A stretch of DNA of 64,000 bases from Jeotgalicoccus psychrophilus DSM 19085 (GTDB lineage Bacteria; Bacillota; Bacilli; Staphylococcales; Salinicoccaceae): contig NZ_KE384463.1 in assembly GCF_000425845.1 (NCBI RefSeq), positions 66,169 to 130,168 of the forward strand, written 5' to 3'. Position 1 is the first letter of the stretch. Each line of letters starts with the position of its first letter. The translations under genes and the position numbers were made by a program. The notes beneath the pieces were generated by a model. That model was not told where the DNA came from. It saw nothing but the letters and a program-made list of their open reading frames with translations, and ran no database searches. Shown piece after piece: positions 9,325 through 18,496 of this stretch.

Positions 9325-9621
9325 TTACTGAACAGTAATCTCCATGATTTCAGCTGTATAAGGATCTGCTAAAAAGTTATATTTCACCGTGTTTTCATCA
9401 TTGCCCACATGCAGAACTCCGCTTACCGTATTTGTGTTTAAACCAAAACGGTTTTGGCCATCTGCCTGATAGTCAAGCGAGATGAATGAGATGTTTTCAA
9501 ACTGCAGATGCAAGTTGTCTACAACTTTTTTAGTATCGACTCTGCGGTGCAGTACTAACCATACTAGCAGGGGAATAACCGTTACAGCTAACAATGTAAA
9601 TATAATCAAATTACGCTTCAT
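9325..9621 (-). CDS. Small exported or membrane-anchored hypothetical protein
   Basis: 98 residues. An N-terminal signal-anchor (MKRNLIIFTLLAVTVIPLLVWLV) is followed by a short extracytoplasmic domain with no motif I recognise. A strong ribosome site (GGAGG) precedes the ATG on the minus strand. The gene is convergent with patB, and the two stops are only about 15 bp apart around an inverted repeat (GGGGATTACTG/CAGTAATCTCC) that can terminate both. It is divergent from the M42 peptidase gene. Function unknown. Confidence 0.75.
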   Translation of the reverse strand: MKRNLIIFTLLAVTVIPLLVWLVLHRRVDTKKVVDNLHLQFENISFISLDYQADGQNRFGLNTNTVSGVLHVGNDENTVKYNFLADPYTAEIMEITVQ

Positions 9622-9691
9622 ATGTACATCCTCCTTATGAAGTAGTTTAACATAAAATATTGGATAAATAACAATTTAAAGGGGTATTTTC

Positions 9692-10765
9692 ATGGAACTG
9701 TCGAAAAAAACATTGGAAAGAATGAAAACTCTAACAGAACTGCACGGGGCACCGGGATTTGAAGATAAAGTGCGTGACTATATGAAAGCTGAACTGTCGG
9801 AATATGCTGATGAAATAATTCAGGACGGGCTCGGCGGGGTTTTTGCAGTTAAAAAGAGCAAAAATGAAAACGCGCCGAAAGTTCTTGTTGCAGCACATAT
9901 GGACGAAGTCGGTTTTATGGTCACAGAACTTGCTGACAACGGCTTTATTAAATTTACACCGCTTGGCGGCTGGCCGACTGACGTATTACTAAGTCAGCGT
10001 TTTTCAGTACGTACATCAGCTGATGAAGAAATTACAGGTGTCATCGGGAGTGTGCCTGTGCATTTCAGAAGAGGCGAAAACAAGAATACTAAAATTGAAG
10101 ATATGCTGCTGGACGTTGGTGCTGATTCAAAAGAGGAACTGCTTGAAATGGGAATTAACCTCGGAGACTCAATCGTGCCTAAAGTTGATTTTCAGGTGCT
10201 TAAAAATGAGAAGAAATTACTCGCTAAAGCATGGGATAACAGATACGGCTGCCTGATTGCCATTGAAGCACTGGAATCACTTAAAGATACTGAACTCGAC
10301 TGCGACCTGTATATTGGTGCGAACGTTCAGGAAGAAGTTGGCTTGCGCGGAGCGAAAGCAAGTGCCAACATGATTAAGCCTGACATTGCATTTGTTGTTG
10401 ACTGTTCACCAGCAAATGACATGATGGGCAAAAAAGATGATCTCGGAAAAATAGGCGAGGGCACATTGCTGCGCCTGTTTGACCGTACGATGATTCTCGC
10501 ACCGAAAATGCGCGAATTTCTGCTCGATACTGCTAAAGCATCAGATGTTAAATATCAGTACTATCATTCGCCGGGCGGCACGGATGCAGGCAGCATTCAC
10601 GTGTCAAACGACGGCGTGCCGTCAGCTGTAGTTGGTATCTGTTCACGCTACATTCATACAGCAAACTCTATTATTAATTATGAAGATTATTTCCATGCGC
10701 ATAATTTATTAACGTCGCTGATTAAAAACGTAAATAATGAAACAGTTGATAGAATAAGAGGGTAG
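9692..10765 (+). CDS. M42 family glutamyl aminopeptidase/deblocking aminopeptidase (YtoP-like)
   Basis: 357 residues. Two-metal M42 peptidase: H69 with nearby D71 and E72 in VAAHMDEVGFM, the bridging aspartate in AWDNRYGC, the catalytic glutamate pair in VQEEVGLRGA, the metal-binding aspartate in VVDCSP, and the last histidine in SRYIHTANSIINYED. These cytosolic enzymes trim N-terminal residues (often acidic ones) from peptides. The ATG follows AAAGGGG. The gene is followed after 3 bp by the PTS IIC-like gene, suggesting one operon through ytpQ-ytpR-ytpS-murC. Confidence 0.92.
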   Translation: MELSKKTLERMKTLTELHGAPGFEDKVRDYMKAELSEYADEIIQDGLGGVFAVKKSKNENAPKVLVAAHMDEVGFMVTELADNGFIKFTPLGGWPTDVLLSQRFSVRTSADEEITGVIGSVPVHFRRGENKNTKIEDMLLDVGADSKEELLEMGINLGDSIVPKVDFQVLKNEKKLLAKAWDNRYGCLIAIEALESLKDTELDCDLYIGANVQEEVGLRGAKASANMIKPDIAFVVDCSPANDMMGKKDDLGKIGEGTLLRLFDRTMILAPKMREFLLDTAKASDVKYQYYHSPGGTDAGSIHVSNDGVPSAVVGICSRYIHTANSIINYEDYFHAHNLLTSLIKNVNNETVDRIRG

Positions 10766-10768
10766 ACA

Positions 10769-11758
10769 ATGAAAAAATTACTGCACCGCTGGTTTATTGA
10801 AGCGATGAGTTCTATGGCACTCGGCTTGTTCGGTACTTTAATTATCGGCCTGATTATTAATACTATTGCAACATATGTACCATTTTTAAGCAGTTTGTCG
10901 GTGATTGGTGAGACAGCACAGAGTTTAACCGGTGCGGCGATCGGTGTTGCGATAGCATACGGCTTGAAGTCACCCCCGCTCGTTATTTTTTCTGTGCTTG
11001 CTGTCAGCCAGCATGCCTATGATTTAGGCGGGGCAGCTGCAAGTTTTATCGTGAGTTTAATAGTCATTGAAATCGCGAGACTGTATCAAAAGAGAACGAA
11101 ACTGGATATTATCGTGACGCCGCTGCTCACTTTAATCATCGGTCTGCTGCTTGCCGGTTTAATTGGGGAAGCAGTGGGCGGTGTAATGACAGGACTCGGA
11201 GATGTAATCGTCTTCGCAACTGATCAGCGGCCGTTTATGATGGGTATTCTCGTCAGTGTTGTTTTCGGGATTACGCTGACAGCGCCGCTGTCCAGTGCGG
11301 CACTCGCATTAATGCTTGAGTTAAGCGGCGTAGCCGCGGGAGCTGCGGTTATCGGCTGCTGCTGCCATATGGTGGGACTTGCTGCGATGAGCTACAAGGA
11401 TAACGGTATATCAGGCGTCATTTCAATCGGCGTCGGCACATCGATGCTGCAAGTGCCGAATATTTTAAGAAATCCGTTTGTTATCGTGCCGCCGGTTATC
11501 GCAAGTGCGATTATTGCACCGATTATGACTGTATTTTTTCCTATGGAGAACAACGCAGCCGGTGCCGGTATGGGGACGAGCGGTTTCGTCGGACAGATTA
11601 TGGCAATTGAAACGATGGGGCTGTCAATGTCTACTGTTATGCTGATTTTAGTATTTCATATCGTTTTACCTCTAATTGTAACTCTGATATTCTATAAGCT
11701 GTTTAGCTTTTACGGCTTTATTAAACAGGGCGACCAAATTATTAGCTTAGGTAAATAA
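10769..11758 (+). CDS. PTS-type IIC membrane protein (PTS_EIIC_2 family)
   Basis: 329 residues, almost entirely hydrophobic with about 8-10 membrane segments; small-residue-rich loops such as GVMTGLGDVIVFATDQRPFMMG and GMGTSGFVGQ are typical of the IIC-like family found next to YtoP in Firmicutes. No IIA or IIB domain is fused or adjacent, so phosphotransfer-coupled sugar uptake is uncertain. A run CCC near residues 198-200 in a transmembrane region is unusual. Start ATG 10769 with AGAGGG upstream, coupled to the M42 peptidase. Confidence 0.75.
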   Translation: MKKLLHRWFIEAMSSMALGLFGTLIIGLIINTIATYVPFLSSLSVIGETAQSLTGAAIGVAIAYGLKSPPLVIFSVLAVSQHAYDLGGAAASFIVSLIVIEIARLYQKRTKLDIIVTPLLTLIIGLLLAGLIGEAVGGVMTGLGDVIVFATDQRPFMMGILVSVVFGITLTAPLSSAALALMLELSGVAAGAAVIGCCCHMVGLAAMSYKDNGISGVISIGVGTSMLQVPNILRNPFVIVPPVIASAIIAPIMTVFFPMENNAAGAGMGTSGFVGQIMAIETMGLSMSTVMLILVFHIVLPLIVTLIFYKLFSFYGFIKQGDQIISLGK

Positions 11759-11773
11759 CACAGGAGGTAAATT

Positions 11774-12586
11774 ATGAATATATATAAAATGCGTGATTTG
11801 ATTATTGAAGGAATCACTGCAAAAAGAAATGATGTTTCACATAAATTCGACCGTGAAAATGAAGAACTGCGCGTTGAACGTACAGATAACGGGCAGGGAA
11901 TTACAATTGCTTTATCTAAAGCACTGAATAAAGCGAAGAATGATGATAAAATTATAGATGAACTTGTTTATTATATCGATGAATCGATAAATCGTATGGG
12001 AGAAGAGAAAATTGATGCGGAAACAGCGACAATTTACCCTGTTGTCCGTGCAACAAGCTTCCCCGATAAATCTAAAGCAGGGGACCCGTTTATCATTACA
12101 CCGCACACTAATGAAACGAATATCTACTATGCGATTGATTTTGATAAAAGTTACCGTTTAATTGACGAAGCACTGCTCGAATCACTCAGCATGTCTGCAG
12201 AAGATATGAAAGTGCTCGCAGCCAATAATTTAAAAAAACTGCCGGTGGAAATAAAAAAACAGACGGTTCAGGACAATGATTTTTACTTTATTAATCATAA
12301 CGACGGCTATGACTCGTCCCGTATTTTAAATACGGACTTTCTGCACGAAATGCTCGGTAAAACTGAAGGCGAAATGCTGGTCGGTTTACCGCATCAGGAT
12401 GTGCTGATTATAGCGGACTGTAAAAATAATGTCGGTTACGATGTTATGGCGCAGATGATGATGCAGTACTTTGCAGAAGGACTGACACCGATTACATCGC
12501 TGTCGTTTTCTTACGACGGCACTAAACTGCAGCCGGTATTTATTTTAGGCAAGCAGAGAAATTATAATAATAAAAACAAAAAGTGA
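11774..12586 (+). CDS. ytpQ: YtpQ, DUF1444 family protein
   Basis: 270 residues, soluble, matching the size and position of YtpQ (DUF1444) in Bacillus and Staphylococcus. Recognisable family features are the central YPVVRATSFPDKS segment and the C-terminal FYFINHNDGYDSSRILN and LVGLPHQDVLIIAD. Function is unknown in the family. AGGAGG lies 6 nt before the ATG. The stop overlaps the following start (GTGA), so translation is coupled to ytpR. Confidence 0.9.
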   Translation: MNIYKMRDLIIEGITAKRNDVSHKFDRENEELRVERTDNGQGITIALSKALNKAKNDDKIIDELVYYIDESINRMGEEKIDAETATIYPVVRATSFPDKSKAGDPFIITPHTNETNIYYAIDFDKSYRLIDEALLESLSMSAEDMKVLAANNLKKLPVEIKKQTVQDNDFYFINHNDGYDSSRILNTDFLHEMLGKTEGEMLVGLPHQDVLIIADCKNNVGYDVMAQMMMQYFAEGLTPITSLSFSYDGTKLQPVFILGKQRNYNNKNKK

Positions 12587-13188
12587 AGAAAGTAGTGAAG
12601 AATGTGAGACTCACATACAATGAAAACGTTGGAGATGTATTGTTTGTAACATTAAGAAAGACGGAGGAAGTATCGTACGAGCATAATGGTGATATTACTC
12701 TGATTAAAGATGGCGATGAAGTTATCGGTTTGAACATCTTTAATGCAAACAGCAATCTGGCACTTGAAAATACAAATATCGACGACTATGAAACAATGGT
12801 CCTGCGCATTAATGAACTGCTTCAGAAGAACGGCATTGAAACACTCGAATTCGATCTGACTCCAAAATTTATCGTCGGTAAAGTTATCGAAAAAGAAGCG
12901 CACCCCGATGCTGATAAATTGAACGTGACTAAAGTTGACGTCGGTACTGAAGTACTGCAGATTGTCTGCGGTGCACCGAATGTCGATGCGGAACAAAAAG
13001 TAGTCGTCGCACGTGTCGGCGCCATTATGCCTGAGGGATTATATATTAAACCATCGCAGCTTCGCGGCGTGGATTCAAACGGTATGATCTGTTCTAAAAA
13101 AGAGCTTAACTTAAAAGATGACGGGGTAAAAGGTATTTACGTTTTAGACGACAGCTATAATGTCGGCGAGCCATTCCCGGTCGGATAA
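12583..13188 (+). CDS. ytpR: YtpR, tRNA-binding (EMAP/OB-fold) domain protein
   Basis: 201 residues from a GTG start inside the ytpQ stop. The N-terminal half (about 1-90) is the DUF4479-like part. The C-terminal half (about 95-195, from KFIVGKVIEKEAHPDADKL) is the tRNA-binding OB fold shared with PheT and the MetG C-terminus, including VCGAPNV and the RGVDSNGMICS segment. It is a stand-alone tRNA-binding protein; the cellular role is not settled. It follows ytpQ and precedes the FtsK-like gene by 12 bp, as in Bacillus. Confidence 0.92.
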   Translation: MKKVVKNVRLTYNENVGDVLFVTLRKTEEVSYEHNGDITLIKDGDEVIGLNIFNANSNLALENTNIDDYETMVLRINELLQKNGIETLEFDLTPKFIVGKVIEKEAHPDADKLNVTKVDVGTEVLQIVCGAPNVDAEQKVVVARVGAIMPEGLYIKPSQLRGVDSNGMICSKKELNLKDDGVKGIYVLDDSYNVGEPFPVG

Positions 13189-13200
13189 AGGTGAGATTAA

Positions 13201-14886
13201 ATGACAAGAAGACAAAATAGAAAATTTAATAAGGAACGCCACGATAAAGACGTGAGCAAAGAAGCATTTAAATTTCCTCTTGATATCGACATTTCAGATG
13301 ATGCCGGTACAAAATCAAGTCCGCCATTATATTCAGAGCCTGAATATGTCAGACGTCCTGAGCGGCAAACGAAGTACAGGGCGTCGAAGCCGTCGGTAAA
13401 ACGTCCAACAAGAATGACTATTTCAAAAGCACGCCAGGTGCCTTCTTCTATTCACGGTTTGAAAAAGCCGGAACGAACAGAGCGGGATGAGCGTGAAATT
13501 TATCTTGAAAAATTTAAAAATTATAATTCTGTAATTGTCGATAAAATTGTCCGGGAACGGACGGAGCGTGAAAGACGCAAAGATAAACAGAAAATGAAAG
13601 AACAGCAGCAGCGTGCAGAGCTTGCAGCATTGAAGAAAAAAAGAGATGCTGAGAAGGCAAATGGCGAAGTTGTCAGGCAAAAATCACCAGCTAGAGAAAA
13701 GAAGAATGATACACTGAGTGTGCTCGGTACAAAGCAGGAAAAACTGCGTGAAAAACAGCAGGCATCGACCGGTAAAAGAATCGGCCCGAATGCCACACAG
13801 CCGGGCATAAGTATGCTTGGCAATGCGCAGGCTGCTGATTACAAAGAACCGGACAAGGCACTGTCAGAAAAAATTGATGCAGCATTTACTAAACTGAATG
13901 TTGAAGGGCGTGTCATCAGCTATACTTCAAACGGCGTAATCGGCCGTTATGAAGTTAAACTGAATCGTGCATTCAGAGTCAGCAATATACCGCGTTTAAA
14001 TGCCGCTTTGAAAGAAGAACTCAATCTCGGCGAACTGCGTATTATGAGCCCGCTTATCGGAACGTCTAATATAGGGCTCGAAGTACCGCTTGAAAATGTG
14101 CGTCCGATAACATTCCGCACGCTGTTTGAAGCCAGCAGTTTAAAACTGCGTAAAAGTGATTATAAATTTGTTATCGGGAAAACAGTTGACGATAAAATAT
14201 TCAGTTATGAACTGTCAAAAGCAGGGCATGTTTTAATTTACGGCAATCAGCCTAATTACGATACAAATGTGATTGATAATATTTTATTATCACTTCTAAT
14301 GAACCATAATCCTAATGACTTAAAAGTCGCCATCGCAGCTGATAATGACAATTATGATGACTACTTGGATATACCGCATTCATTCAGCAGCAGAGTGTCT
14401 CCAGGCGACCCGGAAGCTCTGAAAATTTTTATGCATGAATTAAATGAACGCAGTGTGCAATTCAGAAGAGCGCATGTAAGAAATATTCAAAGCTACAACA
14501 GCCGTGTAAAATTTGAATCCAGAAAAGCGACATTAGTAATTATCATCGATGATCTTTCAGCACTGCTGCAAAATAAAAATCCGGAAGCAGTACGCTCCCT
14601 GATACAGATTTTAAAACAAGGTAAACCTTTAGGTATGCACGTGATTGCAAATTATACGACTACTGATTCCGGGATCCGCTACGAGCTGTTACAGCTGCTG
14701 CAGACTAAAATCGCATTTTACGATGCATATAATAATACAGTCGGCGGCACGGATGAACTGACTCAGGGCAATGATGCACTTGCTGTCATTCCTACTTCCA
14801 ACAAACCGAACCGGATATCAATCGGTGCGGTGAATAAAATAGTAAAACAAAGTGTGTTTGATCACATAAAACATAATAATCGATGA
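13201..14886 (+). CDS. Degenerate FtsK/SftA-family protein (ytpS position), predicted ATPase-dead
   Basis: 561 residues, soluble. The N-terminal 200 residues are charged and disordered. From about 225 the sequence aligns in order with the FtsK motor: YKFVIGKTVDDKIF (FtsK: ALGKD), AGHVLIYG, then the P-loop site, RRAHVRNIQSYN (FtsK: GVRNIEGYN) and VIIIDD. The Walker A GxxGSGKS/T is replaced by GNQPNYDT (348-355), putting D354 at the lysine site. Walker B is D450-D451 instead of DE, and the ATQRP motif is ANYTT (483-487). The protein ends after the beta-like domain without the DNA-reading gamma domain. SftA of B. subtilis is about 950 residues. The frame is intact, so a structural or regulatory role is inferred. 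Confidence 0.82.
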   Translation: MTRRQNRKFNKERHDKDVSKEAFKFPLDIDISDDAGTKSSPPLYSEPEYVRRPERQTKYRASKPSVKRPTRMTISKARQVPSSIHGLKKPERTERDEREIYLEKFKNYNSVIVDKIVRERTERERRKDKQKMKEQQQRAELAALKKKRDAEKANGEVVRQKSPAREKKNDTLSVLGTKQEKLREKQQASTGKRIGPNATQPGISMLGNAQAADYKEPDKALSEKIDAAFTKLNVEGRVISYTSNGVIGRYEVKLNRAFRVSNIPRLNAALKEELNLGELRIMSPLIGTSNIGLEVPLENVRPITFRTLFEASSLKLRKSDYKFVIGKTVDDKIFSYELSKAGHVLIYGNQPNYDTNVIDNILLSLLMNHNPNDLKVAIAADNDNYDDYLDIPHSFSSRVSPGDPEALKIFMHELNERSVQFRRAHVRNIQSYNSRVKFESRKATLVIIIDDLSALLQNKNPEAVRSLIQILKQGKPLGMHVIANYTTTDSGIRYELLQLLQTKIAFYDAYNNTVGGTDELTQGNDALAVIPTSNKPNRISIGAVNKIVKQSVFDHIKHNNR

Positions 14887-14901
14887 AAGATTGGTGTAAT
14901 C

Positions 14902-16203
14902 GTGAAGAAATATCATTTTATCGGAATAAAGGGTGCGGGAATGAGCGCTCTTGCTCAGGTTCTCTTTGACATTGGTCATGAAGTGCAGGGTTCTGATATT
15001 GAAAACGAAGTATTTACAGAAGGTCCTCTGCGTAAAAAAGGGATAAAAATATTACCCTTTTCCGAAGATAATATCATTGAAGGCATGACATACATTGCTG
15101 GAAATGCATTTAAAGATGACCATCCGGAAATAAAAAAAGCAAATGAAATGGGCTTTGAAGTCATCCGCTATCATGTATTTTTAGCAGAATTTATGAGCAA
15201 TTATATTTCAATCGGGGTAACCGGTTCACACGGTAAAACGTCGACGACAGGTCTTCTTGCGCACGTGATGAACGGGGATGTCGATACGACGTATCTTATC
15301 GGAGACGGCACTGGTTTCGGCATGCCCGAAAGCAAATATTTTACGTTTGAATCTTGTGAATATAAGCGTCATTTCCTGAGCTATTATCCGGACTATGCAA
15401 TCATTACAAATATAGATTTTGATCACCCGGACTACTTTAATGATATTTCAGATGTAGTGGATGCGTTTAAAGAAATGGCTTCACAGGTTAAAAAATGCAT
15501 CATTGCATACGGCAATGATCCGCATATTGATGACATTAAAAATCAGGTGCCGGCGATGCTGACTTACGGTATTGACAGCGATGATGATATTGTCGCGAAA
15601 AATATTAAAGTGACTGAAAACGGCACTTCATTTGATGTGGATATTAAAGGTGAGCATTTCGACACTTTTAAAATCCCGATGTTCGGCGATCATCTCGTAT
15701 TAAATTCACTGGCAGTTATTGGTGTATGTTACTTGGAGAAACTGGACATTGAGCTGATTAAGGAATCATTCTTAAATTATAAAGGCGTAAAACGCCGTTT
15801 CTCTGAAACTAAACTTCATAACATGGTTATCGTCGATGACTATGCGCACCATCCGAAGGAAATCGACGCGACGCTTGAAACAGCGCGTAAGAAATATCCG
15901 AAACGAGAAATTATTTCGGTGTTCCAGCCGCATACATTCTCGCGTACAGAAAAATTCCTGCAGGAATTTGCAGATGTGCTGTCAACATCCGATAAAGCGT
16001 ATATCGTAGATATTTTCGGTTCGGCGCGTGAAAAGAGCGGAACTTTATCGAGTAAAGATCTTGTGGATTTAATACCGGGAGCAGAACTGTTAACAGAAGC
16101 TGACCTTGAACGCCTCGATAAACATGCTGACGGCGTAATTATATTTATGGGTGCAGGCGATATCCAGAAATACGAGAAGCGTTTCACGGAATTACTATCT
16201 TAA
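14902..16203 (+). CDS. murC: UDP-N-acetylmuramate--L-alanine ligase MurC
   Basis: 433 residues from GTG 14902. The N-terminal UDP-binding domain begins FIGIKGAGMSALA; the ATP loop is GSHGKTSTT (K112); the C-terminal domain has DDYAHHPKEI and FQPHTFSRT. It adds L-alanine to UDP-MurNAc, the first step of the peptidoglycan stem peptide, in the cytosol. Length and motifs are complete. It follows the FtsK-like gene by 15 bp, the conserved ytpS-murC pairing of Firmicutes. No strong terminator is seen after it. Confidence 0.97.
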   Translation: MKKYHFIGIKGAGMSALAQVLFDIGHEVQGSDIENEVFTEGPLRKKGIKILPFSEDNIIEGMTYIAGNAFKDDHPEIKKANEMGFEVIRYHVFLAEFMSNYISIGVTGSHGKTSTTGLLAHVMNGDVDTTYLIGDGTGFGMPESKYFTFESCEYKRHFLSYYPDYAIITNIDFDHPDYFNDISDVVDAFKEMASQVKKCIIAYGNDPHIDDIKNQVPAMLTYGIDSDDDIVAKNIKVTENGTSFDVDIKGEHFDTFKIPMFGDHLVLNSLAVIGVCYLEKLDIELIKESFLNYKGVKRRFSETKLHNMVIVDDYAHHPKEIDATLETARKKYPKREIISVFQPHTFSRTEKFLQEFADVLSTSDKAYIVDIFGSAREKSGTLSSKDLVDLIPGAELLTEADLERLDKHADGVIIFMGAGDIQKYEKRFTELLS

Positions 16204-16297
16204 AAATACAAAAAGTATTACAAAATAAATGTTTATATCATTGTGAATTAGGTTATGATAATTAAGAATACAGAAAAGAAATATTGGAGGCGTTAAA

Positions 16298-16771
16298 ATG
16301 GATTGGCAAATAGTATTATATATTGCCGCGGGTGTTGCCGCGATTGCATTTTTAGTATTATGTATCGCAATTGCAGTAGTACTGTTCTCGGTTAAGAAAA
16401 ACCTGGATCATGTAGCCAGCACATTAGATGGACTGGATGGTCAAATTCAGGGGATTACGCGTGAGTCAACAGATCTTCTGCACAAATCAAATCGTTTAGT
16501 TGAAGATATTCAAGGTAAATCTGAAAAACTTAATGCTGTAGTAGATGCAGTACAGGGTGTTGGTTATTCTGTAACTAACTTAAATGATTCTGTCGACCGT
16601 GTGACAAATTCTGTTACGCATAACATCTCTCAAAATGAAGAGAAAATTTCACAGGTTGTACAGTGGTCAAACGTTGCAATGGAAATTGCAGACAAATGGC
16701 AGGTCAGACAGCAGCAGCGCAACAGAGCTTACAATAAAGTTAATGTGGACGGACAGTCAGAGAATTTATAA
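16298..16771 (+). CDS. ytxG: DUF948 protein, YtxG-like membrane-anchored coiled coil
   Basis: 157 residues. An N-terminal transmembrane segment (about 5-31, VLYIAAGVAAIAFLVLCIAIAV) is followed by a helical region with regular hydrophobic spacing (DHVASTLDGLDGQIQGITRES), typical of DUF948. TGGAGG precedes the ATG. It pairs with the YtxH gene 35 bp downstream, an arrangement known as a general-stress operon in Bacillus. Molecular function is unknown. Confidence 0.88.
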   Translation: MDWQIVLYIAAGVAAIAFLVLCIAIAVVLFSVKKNLDHVASTLDGLDGQIQGITRESTDLLHKSNRLVEDIQGKSEKLNAVVDAVQGVGYSVTNLNDSVDRVTNSVTHNISQNEEKISQVVQWSNVAMEIADKWQVRQQQRNRAYNKVNVDGQSENL

Positions 16772-16806
16772 CAGCTCAATGATTGATCCTGTTTGGAGGT
16801 TAGATC

Positions 16807-17262
16807 ATGGAAACGTATAACAGAGACAGACATGTAAAAGGTGTCGAGAGTTATGATGCTCAAATTGAAACATCAACGGGCCGTGATTTTACGGTCGGCC
16901 TCGCACTTGGTTTATTCGTCGGCGTTGTAGGCGGGCTGTTTATCGCTCCTAAATCAGGCGATGCTTTAAGAGATGACATTAAAAAAGTCCAGGATTCAAT
17001 GGTCAATGACCAGCACGACGGACCTTCAATGTCAGCAAAGCTCGATGACAAAGTCAGCGACGTAAAACAGATGGTTAAAGACAAAAAAGCTGAAATGGAT
17101 GAAAAATCAAGAGTGAAAAAACTCGATGAAACAGCAGTTCATATTCAGCAGCAGGCGATTAGAGAAGAAGCAGCGGATGATAATCTGCAGCGACCGAATG
17201 TAGTCGATATGTCTAAATATGCTGAGAAATCCGGCTCAGGACCAAAAAAATCGGATAAATAG
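16807..17262 (+). CDS. ytxH: YtxH-family general stress protein
   Basis: 151 residues. The conserved YtxH segment is the glycine-rich hydrophobic stretch DFTVGLALGLFVGVVGGLFIAPKSGDALR (roughly 30-58), ending in the family signature APKSG. The rest is charged helix. The ATG follows TTGGAGG. Probably co-transcribed with the DUF948 gene and followed by a clear terminator before ccpA. Confidence 0.88.
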   Translation: METYNRDRHVKGVESYDAQIETSTGRDFTVGLALGLFVGVVGGLFIAPKSGDALRDDIKKVQDSMVNDQHDGPSMSAKLDDKVSDVKQMVKDKKAEMDEKSRVKKLDETAVHIQQQAIREEAADDNLQRPNVVDMSKYAEKSGSGPKKSDK

Positions 17263-17293
17263 TTCAGTCACTTCCATGTGACTGAATTTTTTT
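17263..17293 (+). terminator. Terminator after ytxH
   Basis: TTCAGTCAC/GTGACTGAA stem with a short loop and a run of seven T. Confidence 0.9.
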
Positions 17294-17348
17294 GTTATAA
17301 TATTGTTACATATGCAGTACCATTGAGGGCTAAAATTTGGTATTATTA

Positions 17349-17364
17349 ATTAAAACGTTTACAT
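17349..17364. promoter_or_regulatory. cre-like CcpA operator upstream of ccpA
   Basis: ATTAAAACGTTTACAT differs from the cre consensus WTGNNARCGNWWWCAW only at the G of the left half. It sits 27 bp upstream of the ccpA start, consistent with autoregulation. Not experimentally shown here. Confidence 0.6.
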
Positions 17365-17390
17365 TTTCACATTAGACTCGGAGGGATATT

Positions 17391-18380
17391 ATGACAGTTA
17401 CTATATATGATGTGGCTAGAGAAGCAAAAGTCTCAATGGCAACAGTTTCTAGAGTCTTAAATGGTAATCCAAACGTCAAACCTGAAACAAGAAAAAAAGT
17501 TAAAGATGTTATAGATAGATTAAACTATCGGCCGAATGCGGTAGCAAGAGGACTTGCAAGCAAGAAAACGACAACAGTCGGCGTGATAATTCCGGACATT
17601 TCAGACCTTTATTATTCAGCATTGGCGCGAGGACTTGAAGACATCGCAGAAATGTATAATTATCAAATTATTATTACAAACACAGATCAGGATCCAAAGA
17701 AAGAACGCAATGCCTTTTTAAACCTTGTAAGCAAGCAGGTTGACGGCATTATTTTCCTTGGCGGAAAACTGGATAGTGAAGTGCTGCAGGATATAGAAAA
17801 TTCTAAAGTACCGGTCGTTGTATGCGGATCAGGCGAAGAGGACAATGATATTCCGAACGTTAATATCAATTACTATGAAGCAGCAAAAGAAGTTTCAGCG
17901 AAATTAATTGCTGACGGCACTAAAAACATCTGCTTCGTTACAGCAGGATATTCACGCTTCCAGGAATCACGCATGATCGAGGGCATGAAAAAAGCATATG
18001 CTGAAGCTGGACTGAACGGTGACGACTATTTAACAACAGAAGAAGCTGGAGATTACGAAAGAGGTAAAGGAATATTCGGCAAACTGCTCGATACAGACCG
18101 TGATGCGGTAATTGTTATCAGCGATGAAGCAGCAATTGGCATACTTCACGGCGGACATGAACACGGTGTGGCAATGCCGCAGCGCCTGCAAATTGTCAGC
18201 TGTTCAAACACAAGACTCGTGACGATGGTAAGACCGAAAATCTCGAGCATCGCAGTACCATTGTATGATCTTGGTGCAGTAGGAATGAGATTACTGACTA
18301 AACTGATGAATGAAGAAGCAGTAGACTCTAAATCAGTAGAACTTCCATATAGCATTGACTACCGCACGACAACAAGATAA
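17391..18380 (+). CDS. ccpA: Catabolite control protein CcpA (LacI family)
   Basis: 329 residues. The N-terminal helix-turn-helix and hinge (TIYDVAREAKVSMATVSRVL, then RPNAVARGLASKKTTTVGVIIPDISD) are classic CcpA, followed by the periplasmic-binding-like effector domain. With HPr-Ser46-P it represses or activates genes at cre sites according to carbon supply. Length is normal. GGAGGG precedes the ATG. It ends in a very strong bidirectional terminator shared with acuC, as in the ccpA-acu arrangement of Bacillus and Staphylococcus. A cre-like site upstream suggests self-control. Confidence 0.96.
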   Translation: MTVTIYDVAREAKVSMATVSRVLNGNPNVKPETRKKVKDVIDRLNYRPNAVARGLASKKTTTVGVIIPDISDLYYSALARGLEDIAEMYNYQIIITNTDQDPKKERNAFLNLVSKQVDGIIFLGGKLDSEVLQDIENSKVPVVVCGSGEEDNDIPNVNINYYEAAKEVSAKLIADGTKNICFVTAGYSRFQESRMIEGMKKAYAEAGLNGDDYLTTEEAGDYERGKGIFGKLLDTDRDAVIVISDEAAIGILHGGHEHGVAMPQRLQIVSCSNTRLVTMVRPKISSIAVPLYDLGAVGMRLLTKLMNEEAVDSKSVELPYSIDYRTTTR

Positions 18381-18385
18381 GTAAT

Positions 18386-18435
18386 AAAAAACCGGAGAAC
18401 CTGTCTCATTAATGAGACAGGTTCTCCGGTTTTTG
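18386..18435. terminator. Bidirectional terminator between ccpA and acuC
   Basis: A perfect 40-bp palindrome (18391-18430) whose half is ACCGGAGAACCTGTCTCATT, flanked by an A run on the left and a T run on the right, so it can end both convergent transcripts. Confidence 0.95.
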
Positions 18436-18496
18436 TGTTTTATGGGTTTTATAGACAATGTTGATTTAACAGAGTCCATACAGCTGCAATTTCCAC

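Noticed and set aside
13201-14886. Pseudogene call for the FtsK-like gene
   Set aside because: The frame is intact over 561 codons with a good ribosome site and normal spacing to murC; loss of motifs is by substitution, not by frameshift or stop.
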